A DNA stretch of 64,000 nt, taken from positions 1 to 64,000 of the forward strand of contig CAMTMZ010000006.1 in assembly GCA_947073765.1 (NCBI GenBank). The letters run 5' to 3'. Position numbers and translations under genes: made by a program. The number at the start of each line of letters is the position of its first letter. Position 1 is the first letter of the stretch. Of this stretch, positions 53,199 through 60,468 are shown in pieces. The notes beneath the pieces are model-generated. The model searched no databases, had not been told where the DNA came from, and saw only the letters and a list, made by a program, of their open reading frames with translations. This DNA is from an uncultured Bacillota bacterium (GTDB taxonomy: Bacteria > Bacillota > Clostridia > Oscillospirales > Oscillospiraceae).

Positions 53199-54515
53199 GC
53201 CCTCCGGTACAGTGAGTTTCCCCTGTGTTCGCTTTGGAACCATACATTTTGTAAAGCCTAAGCGCTTTACCTCTGAAAGGCGCTGACCCAAGGTGCTGGC
53301 CGCCCGAAGCTCACCGGTAAGGCCCACCTCACCGATGGCGGCCAAGTCGTGGGGCAAGGGCCTGTCCCGAAAGCTGGAGGCCAGGGCCAGGATGACCGCA
53401 AGGTCAGCGGCAGGCTCCTCCAGATATAGCCCGCCGATGACATTGAGGTAGGCGTCACAGTTGCCCACCATCAGTCCGCCCCGTTTTTCCAGCACAGCCA
53501 GCAGCAGCATGGACCGGCTGTAGTCAAAACCGTTGCTCACCCGGCGGGGGTTGCCCAGGCTGGAGGGCACCACCAGCGCCTGAATTTCCGCCAGCACCGG
53601 GCGGACGCCCTCCATCACGCAGGTGACGCAGGTACCTGGCGCTCCGGCCGGCCGGCCGGCCAGCATTGCCTCAGAGGGGTTGGGAACCTCAGTAAGGCCC
53701 CCCTCCTCCATCTCAAAAACACCGATCTCGTTGGTGGCCCCGAACCTGTTCTTTGCCGCCCGGAGAATGCGGTAGGCCATGTGGCGCTCCCCCTCAAAAT
53801 AGAGGACACAATCCACCATGTGCTCCAGCACTTTGGGCCCGGCGATGGAGCCCTCTTTGTTCACGTGGCCGATGACAAAAACGGTGACCCCTTCCCCCTT
53901 TGCCAGTTGTATCAATGTTAAGGTACATTCCTTTACTTGGCTTACACTGCCTGGAGCGGAGGTCACATCACCGTGATAAAGTGTCTGGATGGAGTCCACG
54001 ATCAGCACGTCAGGCCGGAGTTGATGGACGGCGTCTACCAAGTTCTCCAGATTGGTCTCCGCAAGCAGGTAGAGGCCCTCACCCCGTACCTTCAACCGCT
54101 CCGCCCGCAGCTTAATCTGCCGCTCCGACTCCTCCCCGGATACATACAGCACTGTGGCAAAGCGGCACAGATTATCGCAAATTTGCAACATCAGCGTGGA
54201 TTTGCCGATCCCTGGCGCGCCCCCCACCAGAACCAGCGAACCCTTGACAGCCCCGCCGCCCAGCACCCGGTCCAGTTCCCCCATGCCGGTGGCAAAACGC
54301 AACGCGTCAGTGGTCTCCACCTCTTTCATGGGGAGTGGACGGTTTACGACCACTCCTGTTACGGAGCCTCCCTTCACCTGACTTGACCGTTTGGTCGGCT
54401 TTTCTGCCGGTTGCTCTAAAATAGTGTTCCAGGATTTACAGTATGGACATTGTCCCTGCCATTTTGGAAATTCATTGCCACACTCAGTACAATAAAACAA
54501 GGTTTTTGCTTTCAT
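53145..54515 (-). CDS. radA: DNA repair protein RadA/Sms
   Basis: 456 residues. N-terminal zinc finger CTECGNEFPKWQGQCPYC, Walker A GAPGIGKST, the RadA-specific KNRFG motif and a Lon-like C-terminal domain. It drives branch migration in recombination. ATG behind GAGGAG. Confidence 0.97.
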   Translation of the reverse strand: MKAKTLFYCTECGNEFPKWQGQCPYCKSWNTILEQPAEKPTKRSSQVKGGSVTGVVVNRPLPMKEVETTDALRFATGMGELDRVLGGGAVKGSLVLVGGAPGIGKSTLMLQICDNLCRFATVLYVSGEESERQIKLRAERLKVRGEGLYLLAETNLENLVDAVHQLRPDVLIVDSIQTLYHGDVTSAPGSVSQVKECTLTLIQLAKGEGVTVFVIGHVNKEGSIAGPKVLEHMVDCVLYFEGERHMAYRILRAAKNRFGATNEIGVFEMEEGGLTEVPNPSEAMLAGRPAGAPGTCVTCVMEGVRPVLAEIQALVVPSSLGNPRRVSNGFDYSRSMLLLAVLEKRGGLMVGNCDAYLNVIGGLYLEEPAADLAVILALASSFRDRPLPHDLAAIGEVGLTGELRAASTLGQRLSEVKRLGFTKCMVPKRTQGKLTVPEGLELIRVANIREAMAALL

Positions 54516-54578
54516 AATTTCTTTCTCCTCTGTGAAATTGTGGAACAATTATAGCAGAATTTTACCGGATTGCAAATC

Positions 54579-55280
54579 TTATTTATCTGCAGTCAGCCAG
54601 GCTCCCGCAACAACAGCGGCCAACTTTCGTTGGTAGTTTTCGTCCCGCAATAACGCTTCTTCTTCTGGATTGGTAAGAAACCCACACTCGATGAGGATAG
54701 CCGGACAGGTGATGTGGTTCATAATATAAACGGTATCAGGAATCTGCTTGGCAACCCGTTCGTTGTCAGCTTGTAAGGCGGCTTTTATACTGTTTTGAAA
54801 ATGTTCCGCCAAATCCTGTGAACCCTGGGTTGGGGCGTAAAAGACATGGGTTCCATGATAGCGGCTGCTGGGGTAAGTATTTTGATGGATGCTCAGGAGG
54901 GTTCCTCCCTCCACCTCCTCAATAGCTGACACCCGGTTTTCCAGGTCAGATCGTTTCTTCTCCCGCAATGTGTTGGCGCTGCTGTTGTGAAGAGATATGT
55001 CCTCCTCTCGGAGCAGTATCGGATCCACTCCGTACATTCCCAATACGTCCCGTAGCTTGAGTACGATTGCCAGATTGAACCGGCTTTCCGGGACTCCAGT
55101 GATAGAGACCGCCCCTCCGTCCTCACCCCCGTGCCCCGCATCCAATACCAGAGGCTGTGCACGCCCAAAAAGTGCCGGCTCCATTGCTGGCTTGGCAATA
55201 TTGTTCAGCCGGCTTATCGCCAGGGCCAGCAGAACAACCGTTCCCAAAAGCGCTCCGGCCAGCAGGACTCCCTTTTTCAA
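54579..55280 (-). CDS. N-acetylmuramoyl-L-alanine amidase, CwlD-like
   Basis: 233 residues from TTG behind GGGGGAGG. Uncleaved or signal-like helix (about 3-22), then an amidase_3 domain: DAGHGGEDGGAVS (zinc His), ILLREEDISLHN, SIHQNTY and the catalytic Glu in ILIECGFLTN. CwlD makes muramic lactam in spore cortex with PdaA; domain order and size fit, and the divergent cotJ operon supports a sporulation role. Confidence 0.8.
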   Translation of the reverse strand: MKKGVLLAGALLGTVVLLALAISRLNNIAKPAMEPALFGRAQPLVLDAGHGGEDGGAVSITGVPESRFNLAIVLKLRDVLGMYGVDPILLREEDISLHNSSANTLREKKRSDLENRVSAIEEVEGGTLLSIHQNTYPSSRYHGTHVFYAPTQGSQDLAEHFQNSIKAALQADNERVAKQIPDTVYIMNHITCPAILIECGFLTNPEEEALLRDENYQRKLAAVVAGAWLTADK

Positions 55281-55427
55281 TATGACCACCTCCCCCCTAT
55301 CTTATGGGCACCGGCCGTTTGGTATGCGTGTACCTCTTGGAGCCGCAATACATAGAATGATCTGAGGGGGACGCTGTGCGCTCCCTGTGCCCGTCCTCCT
55401 TGTATTGAATGAAGGAGGGAATTTCCC

Positions 55428-55937
55428 TTGTTTATGGAAAATAGCAATGCCTCCCGGCCCGTTACCATGACTGCAGGTGGGACAAATACGGCCCAAACAA
55501 ACCAGACTGGCTGTCCAGACTCCAACGGAACCTTGCCATCCTGTGCGGGGCTGGCAGTACCCTATGTGCCTTTTCAACAGAACAATCCCCAGAAGTATGC
55601 CCAGAGCGAGGCGCTGAGCAATGGCACTCTCTTCCCCGGGCTGAATCTGCCCTTCCGTCTGGCGGTAGAGGGCTCCTCTTTACCCGCCACACCCCTGGCC
55701 GAGCTACAGGCACTGGAATTTGTAGTGCTGGAGTTGAATCTTTACCTTGACACCCACAAAGATGATACCGAAGCGTTCAATCTGTTTAAGCAGTTTTCCG
55801 CCATGGAAAAGGCGGCGAAAGCGGCTTATGAATCCAAATATGGCCCTGTCACAACGCAGGGAGCAGCTGTTGGTGACAGATATCAGTGGTTATCTGACCC
55901 CTGGCCCTGGAATTTTGCGCAGAATGAGGTGAAATAA
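55428..55937 (+). CDS. CotJA-CotJB fusion, spore coat
   Basis: 169 residues. Residues about 35-82 are CotJA-like (AVPYVPFQQNNPQKYAQSEAL, LFPGLNLPF). Residues about 88-169 are CotJB-like (PLAELQALEFVVLELNLYLD, YQWLSDPWPWNF). In Bacillus these are two genes; here one frame with a short linker joins them, with no stop or restart between. The TTG at 55428 has the best spacing to GGAGGG; an ATG at 55434 also fits. Expressed with cotJC in the mother cell by analogy. Confidence 0.88.
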   Translation: MFMENSNASRPVTMTAGGTNTAQTNQTGCPDSNGTLPSCAGLAVPYVPFQQNNPQKYAQSEALSNGTLFPGLNLPFRLAVEGSSLPATPLAELQALEFVVLELNLYLDTHKDDTEAFNLFKQFSAMEKAAKAAYESKYGPVTTQGAAVGDRYQWLSDPWPWNFAQNEVK

Positions 55938-56129
55938 ATGTTCCACTATGAAAAAAAACTTCAATTCCCAGTAAAAATTACCACCCCCAACCCTAAACTG
56001 GCCGCATTCATTATCAGTCAGTACGGTGGGCCCGATGGTGAGCTGGGCGCCTCTATGCGCTACCTGTCTCAGCGGTACTCCATGCCTTACGCTGAGGCTA
56101 AGGGACTGCTCACCGACATTGGTACTGAG
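55938..56129 (+). pseudogene. cotJC: cotJC, N-terminal part only (interrupted by the serine-recombinase element)
   Basis: Begins directly at the end of the fusion gene with MFHYEKKLQFPVKI and follows CotJC (manganese-catalase-like coat protein of about 190 residues) through LLTDIGTE. After this codon, where the family continues EEFAHLE with metal ligands, the sequence switches to unrelated GSFCDWC and soon stops at 56180. The missing two thirds are not in the window. It is functional only if the element is removed. Confidence 0.85.
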
Positions 56130-57709
56130 GGTTCATTCTGTGACTGGTGCAGATTTTTCAGCATGAAAGTCCACTTTTGAGACAAAAAATTGAGATAAAC
56201 CTCCACTTTTCGGTTTTTATATACCACCATCTGGTCCAAAACGTTTTTGTAGAACGCCTCACTGTCTGTCCTGCCATTTACAATGTCGGTTACTTGATGG
56301 CCTATGGTCTCCCTCAGTTGTTCTGTCTCGTAGGTGATGCTCCCTCTAGATCGCACCGTCTCAAGCCGCTTTTGGAGCATTTCCAACTCTCTGTCATATC
56401 GCTGATTGACCAGCTGCATCTCCTCTTTTGTAATCTGCTTGGAAAAGAACGCATCCAGCACATCCGTCTTTTTCTGGTTCAGTTGGCCAATCTCATATTC
56501 CAATTCCTCAATCCGGTCCACAGTCCCATCCTCACTCACCCGAATGGCCTCGAACGCAAGGGATGTGACATTTTGGATAATCCCCTCCCGATCCATTCGC
56601 AGCGTTGCCAAGGACTGCCTCAGGATATCCATAGCCAACTCCTCCCGCAGGAGTTTTCCTATATCGCAGCCCACCTCATTGCCTTGAGCGTCAACATGTT
56701 TTCGTCCTTCAGATGTGGCAGTGTAGCAGCTCCAACGCCTGTAAAGGGAACCATCTTTGCGGTGTTTTTTCCGTGATACAAAGCTGGCTCCACACTCTCC
56801 ACATTTTATTTTACCGCTGAATACGTAACGGTTGGAATGCCCCTTCCCTAGCTTACTGCTGCGGTCCCGTTTTTTCAGCTCCTGCTGTACGGTATCCCAC
56901 AGCTTCCGATCAATGATGGGCTCATGGTGATTTCGAATGATGACCAGTTCCTCCTCGCCATGGTTGTACTTTTTAGTATGGCTTAAGTAATCGGGGGTAA
57001 ATGTTTTTTTCTGAACCAAATCCCCCACATACTTTTCGTTCTTTAAAATTTTTACGATGTGGGAATTAGACCACTTCACGTTACCGCTGTAGGTCCGGTA
57101 TCCCGCTTCGCGAAGCTCCCGGGCGATGACAGTAGTCCCTTTTTTTTCTACGCCATATTTGTAGAAGATCAGCCTAACAACCTCCGCCCCCTCCGGATTT
57201 AATGTCAGGTATCCTCCCTTTACATCATATCCCAGGAGCGATCTTCCGAATACAACCCCCTGCTCCATCCGCCGGGTCTGTCCCCATTTTACCCGGGCGG
57301 AGGTTTTGCGGCTCTCCTCCTGGGCCAGAGAGCCCATAATGGATAGGCGCAGCTCAGAATCTGGCTCCAGCGTGCTGATACCGTCGTTTACAAAGACTAC
57401 CCCTATGTTCAGCACTCTCAGTTCTCGGGTATAGGTGATGGTGTCTAAAATATTCCGGGAGAATCGGCTGACCTCCTTGGTGAGGATGATTTGAAATTTT
57501 CCCTGGTGGGCGTCAGCGATCATCTGGTTGAAGGCTGCCCGCTTTTTTGTGGAGGTACCGGTTATCCCTTCATCAGCGTAGACTTGGTACAGTTCCCAGT
57601 TCGGCTGGCGGTCGATATACTCCTTAAAATAACGCTGCTGACTCTCAAAGGAGTTGGCCTGATCTTTGTGGTCTGTAGATACGCGGCAGTAGGCAGCTGC
57701 TTTTATCAT
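56087..57709 (-). CDS. large serine recombinase
   Basis: 540 residues. Resolvase catalytic domain (AYCRVSTD with Ser11; TKEVSRFSRN; LSIMGSLAQEESR), a Recombinase domain (about 150-270), zinc ribbon CGECGASFVSRKK and a coiled-coil C-terminus. The last about 15 residues (from NEP onward) are encoded by antisense of cotJC, so the C-terminus is chimeric with the target. It should catalyse the element's integration and excision, as SpoIVCA does for skin. Confidence 0.95.
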   Translation of the reverse strand: MIKAAAYCRVSTDHKDQANSFESQQRYFKEYIDRQPNWELYQVYADEGITGTSTKKRAAFNQMIADAHQGKFQIILTKEVSRFSRNILDTITYTRELRVLNIGVVFVNDGISTLEPDSELRLSIMGSLAQEESRKTSARVKWGQTRRMEQGVVFGRSLLGYDVKGGYLTLNPEGAEVVRLIFYKYGVEKKGTTVIARELREAGYRTYSGNVKWSNSHIVKILKNEKYVGDLVQKKTFTPDYLSHTKKYNHGEEELVIIRNHHEPIIDRKLWDTVQQELKKRDRSSKLGKGHSNRYVFSGKIKCGECGASFVSRKKHRKDGSLYRRWSCYTATSEGRKHVDAQGNEVGCDIGKLLREELAMDILRQSLATLRMDREGIIQNVTSLAFEAIRVSEDGTVDRIEELEYEIGQLNQKKTDVLDAFFSKQITKEEMQLVNQRYDRELEMLQKRLETVRSRGSITYETEQLRETIGHQVTDIVNGRTDSEAFYKNVLDQMVVYKNRKVEVYLNFLSQKWTFMLKNLHQSQNEPSVPMSVSSPLASA

Positions 57710-57788
57710 GGCAGTTCACCTCTCAAATATTTTTTGAGTTGTAACCTGGTGCGGTTACATACAACACATCGCATTGGGCTTTAAATGT

Positions 57789-57968
57789 CTATTTTATCTG
57801 ATCTGTTAGCTTTTCTTCAGCATAGCGGTACTGCATTTCATTTAATACACCTTTGGCCTTCAGTGCCAGCAGAACGGCACGCTGGTACTCAAACAGAAAT
57901 TGATTGTCGGTCTCTTTGGTGACCCTGTGATCGTTTTCAATCCTGATAAGCCCTGCCTGTTCCCTCAC
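57789..57968 (-). CDS. small protein upstream of the recombinase, possible directionality factor
   Basis: 59 residues from GTG behind GGGGAG (an in-frame ATG at 58001 would give 70). Charged, helical; the C-terminal half (FEYQRAVLLALKAKGVLNEMQYRYAEEKL) resembles SHOCT-like tails common in small genes next to clostridial serine recombinases. It ends 79 nt before the recombinase ATG. A role in excision is a guess from position. Confidence 0.6.
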   Translation of the reverse strand: MREQAGLIRIENDHRVTKETDNQFLFEYQRAVLLALKAKGVLNEMQYRYAEEKLTDQIK

Positions 57969-58267
57969 TCCACCACTCCCCTTTATCTCAAGGGTATGCA
58001 TAGGACAGGCCTATTTTGTCTGGCAGATTTCCTCCGAACAAAAAAGTTTGGTTTTTGGGGCTTATATGAAATTTGCCTGTGCTCGCCAATGACGAACTTT
58101 TGTTGATCTTTTCCTTTTTCTGATCGAAATGATCCTGAAAATGATGATTGTTGACATAGATGTTTTCATACCTGTCATCTCGTATCATCTGCAGTATATT
58201 TAAGCCGAGTGTGACAGCAAGCACATTTCATCAGAAAAGATGTACTGCCTGGCCGAAAATTGTAAAA
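57969..58267. other. gap between recombinase unit and cargo operon
   Basis: An ATG frame of 78 codons exists on the minus strand (57988-58224), but its composition and lack of a ribosome site do not convince me. Probably promoter and leader for the small gene and recombinase. Confidence 0.4.
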
Positions 58268-58307
58268 AAAGCCCCTTGGCTAAACGGTGATTTCAGCCAA
58301 GGGGTTT
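58268..58307 (-). terminator. terminator of the phosphoramidate operon
   Basis: On the minus strand AAACCCCTTGGCT pairs with AGCCAAGGGGCTT over 10 perfect GC-containing pairs, then T7. Confidence 0.85.
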
Positions 58308-58319
58308 ATAACTGATACC

Positions 58320-59141
58320 TCAGTTCTCTATTAACCAATCCAGGTTTAATGCTAAAGTGGACATACATATATTCGGCTTTATCAACTCCCCATGGAAGTC
58401 ACTGCCACCAGTGAGATACAGTCCATACTTCTCAGCTAGATGAAAGTAAAAAGCTTGTTGTTCCGGAGTATATTGGGGATAGAAACATTCTATTGCGTCC
58501 AGTCCGTAACTGGCCAATTCCTGTATGATGCTCTCTAATGTTTCATTATCCACTCTGATCTGATTAGGATGGGCCAAAGATACCCATCCTCCGGCCTTCT
58601 TAATGGCCTCAACACAAACTCGTGCTGCCGGCTTAGGCCGCTCAACTTGCTGATGAAATTCCTCTGTATCCAGATAGCGGCCAAAAGCCTCTCTACTGTC
58701 AGACACATAGCCACGACGTATCAACGCTTGCGCAAAGTGGGGCCGTCCTACAATATTTCCGCCGGCCAATTCCTCCACTTCGGCGAGGGACACCTCTACA
58801 CCCTGTTCCTTCAAATAGGAGATAATACGTGGTGCACGTTGGTCTCGTCCCGCTTTCAGGTCTCCACATAGAACAGCCAAAGTGTAATCATTTGGGTCAA
58901 AGCCATAACCCAAAATATGAAAAGTATGGTACTCCTTAGCGGCGAATTCTATGCCCCGAATAACCCGAAGCTTCAAACGCTCTCCTGCCAAGACTGCTTC
59001 ATCCAGACCATCCACCGTATCGTGGTCTGTAATGGCCAGCACTTCCAGACCCTGGTCTTTCGCCAAATGTACCAGCTCTGTTGGAGTGTACTGGCCGTCG
59101 GAGGCAGTCGAGTGAGTGTGCAAATCAGCCAGTACAGTCAT
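58320..59141 (-). CDS. PHP-domain phosphoesterase, probable 3',5'-nucleoside bisphosphate phosphatase
   Basis: 273 residues. PHP metal motifs LHTHSTASDG (His8, His10, Asp15), ITDHDTV (Asp39, His40), GIEF and GGSDFHGE. The layout is that of the YciV/CV1693-type enzymes, which remove the 3'-phosphate from nucleoside 3',5'-bisphosphates. In this operon the obvious substrate is cytidine 3',5'-bisphosphate, left when a 3'-phospho-CDP-amidate donor gives up its phosphoramidate. Start overlaps the previous gene's stop (ATGA). Confidence 0.85.
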   Translation of the reverse strand: MTVLADLHTHSTASDGQYTPTELVHLAKDQGLEVLAITDHDTVDGLDEAVLAGERLKLRVIRGIEFAAKEYHTFHILGYGFDPNDYTLAVLCGDLKAGRDQRAPRIISYLKEQGVEVSLAEVEELAGGNIVGRPHFAQALIRRGYVSDSREAFGRYLDTEEFHQQVERPKPAARVCVEAIKKAGGWVSLAHPNQIRVDNETLESIIQELASYGLDAIECFYPQYTPEQQAFYFHLAEKYGLYLTGGSDFHGELIKPNICMSTLALNLDWLIEN

Positions 59142-59875
59142 AGCACATCTCCAAAATACTCCTCATAAACTGCAATATCATGTTCCGAGTCGCACTCTAG
59201 CCAGAGTTCGTCCGTAGAAATGGTTTGGATGTCATATCCCCTTTGAACAAGCTCATGGAGAAGAGTTGTCATATCCAGCTGGTTCAGAGGTTTAGCCAGT
59301 GTTTGGCGAATGGTCTCTTCTACCCAGCTCCAACTCTCTGGTGTAAACCTTAATAGTCCCATAAACTGACCCTGAATATCCTTGGGATCCTGGGGTTCTT
59401 TCCCAATCTCCTGCAAGAGGCCGTTCTCGTTTACTCGAAAGGTCTCCAAATCCTTTAGGGGATTGTTCATCCGCTTTTCCCACAGAGACCAATATCCGCT
59501 GTAGGAGGTGATAGCCAGGGGCTCAGAGCAGTCTATCAGCACCTGGACCACCTTGGAAGAAAAAACAATGTCTGAGTAGCAAACAATACAGGGCTCGCGT
59601 TTAAGCCATTCCTCCGCCATGGTCAGAGAGTAGAACATGTTCGTCTTTTCCCAGTTCTCATTGTGAAAGTATGTTACGCCAGGAATATCAAACATATTGC
59701 TGCAATACCCGGTTACAATAGCGATATCCTCTCTGGAAATTTTTGCCTGATCCAGGGTATCAAGGCAGCGATCCAACAATGTTTTACCTTGGAGAGTACA
59801 CATACATTTGGGCCGATCTTTGGTCCGCATCCCCAATCGGCTGCCTCGTCCGGCCGCTAAGATAATCACTTTCAC
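59138..59875 (-). CDS. CTP:phosphoglutamine cytidylyltransferase-like (Cj1416 type)
   Basis: 245 residues. Nucleotidyltransferase start IILAAGRGSRLG with Lys in RPKCM, and CYSDIVF for the metal Asp. The late GQFMGLLRFTPESW is typical of the choline-phosphate cytidylyltransferase-like group that contains Cj1416. There it joins N5-phospho-L-glutamine to CMP. Its neighbours are the Gln-kinase-like and amidohydrolase-like genes, in the same set as in C. jejuni. It overlaps its neighbours by 4 bp at both ends. Confidence 0.82.
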   Translation of the reverse strand: MKVIILAAGRGSRLGMRTKDRPKCMCTLQGKTLLDRCLDTLDQAKISREDIAIVTGYCSNMFDIPGVTYFHNENWEKTNMFYSLTMAEEWLKREPCIVCYSDIVFSSKVVQVLIDCSEPLAITSYSGYWSLWEKRMNNPLKDLETFRVNENGLLQEIGKEPQDPKDIQGQFMGLLRFTPESWSWVEETIRQTLAKPLNQLDMTTLLHELVQRGYDIQTISTDELWLECDSEHDIAVYEEYFGDVL

Positions 59876-60468
59876 AACGAAAACACTTCCTTTATTAACT
59901 GAATATCTCCTGTTCTAAGTGGATAATACCGTTCCGGATGCCACATAATTCCTCGAATCCAGGAAAAATTCTCATGTCTCACCGCCTCCAATACCCCATC
60001 AGCACTCCATGCCGTAGGAATCAGCGGAAAGTCACAGGCAGTTGTTCCCCAGCTGTGGAAGCTGTTCACCCTGTCTCCATTGGACAGAGGATGTTCCACC
60101 CGAACATGCTCTTCAATCCTCTGAAGGGGAGTTCCAAAGTAATCCAGTATCATTTGCATTCCTCGGCAGACACCCAGCACAGGGACATGTTTTTCTACCG
60201 CGGTTCGGATCAAAAACCGCTCCACCTCATCTCGTTCTGGGGCATCACCACCGTAAACCGCCAGATCATTACCACCTGTCAGTAAAAAACCGTTGGGCCT
60301 TTGAGTCTTCAACAATTCTTTCACCGTAGCCGAGTGATTTGGCAGAAGGAGCGGCAGAAAGCCGCATATTTCCGCTAAAATGGTCCATTCCTGGGATAGT
60401 GCGTCCCGTCGTTCCCCAATATCTTTTATGGATTCCACACGCTGGGTAAGAGCTATTATTTTCCTCAT
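59872..60468 (-). CDS. gamma-glutamyl-CDP-amidate hydrolase-like class I glutaminase (Cj1417 type)
   Basis: 198 residues. Peptidase C26/GATase fold: nucleophile Cys in LGVCRGMQM, catalytic His-x-Glu in MWHPERY, and FLLTGGNDL. In the phosphoramidate pathway it removes glutamate from gamma-glutamyl-CDP-amidate to give cytidine diphosphoramidate. ATG overlaps the kinase stop (ATGA). A generic gamma-glutamyl hydrolase is the alternative without the context. Confidence 0.82.
   Translation of the reverse strand: MRKIIALTQRVESIKDIGERRDALSQEWTILAEICGFLPLLLPNHSATVKELLKTQRPNGFLLTGGNDLAVYGGDAPERDEVERFLIRTAVEKHVPVLGVCRGMQMILDYFGTPLQRIEEHVRVEHPLSNGDRVNSFHSWGTTACDFPLIPTAWSADGVLEAVRHENFSWIRGIMWHPERYYPLRTGDIQLIKEVFSL

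Noticed and set aside
57988..58224. 78-codon minus-strand frame
   Set aside because: No ribosome site, overlaps the small gene's upstream region, composition unlike its neighbours.
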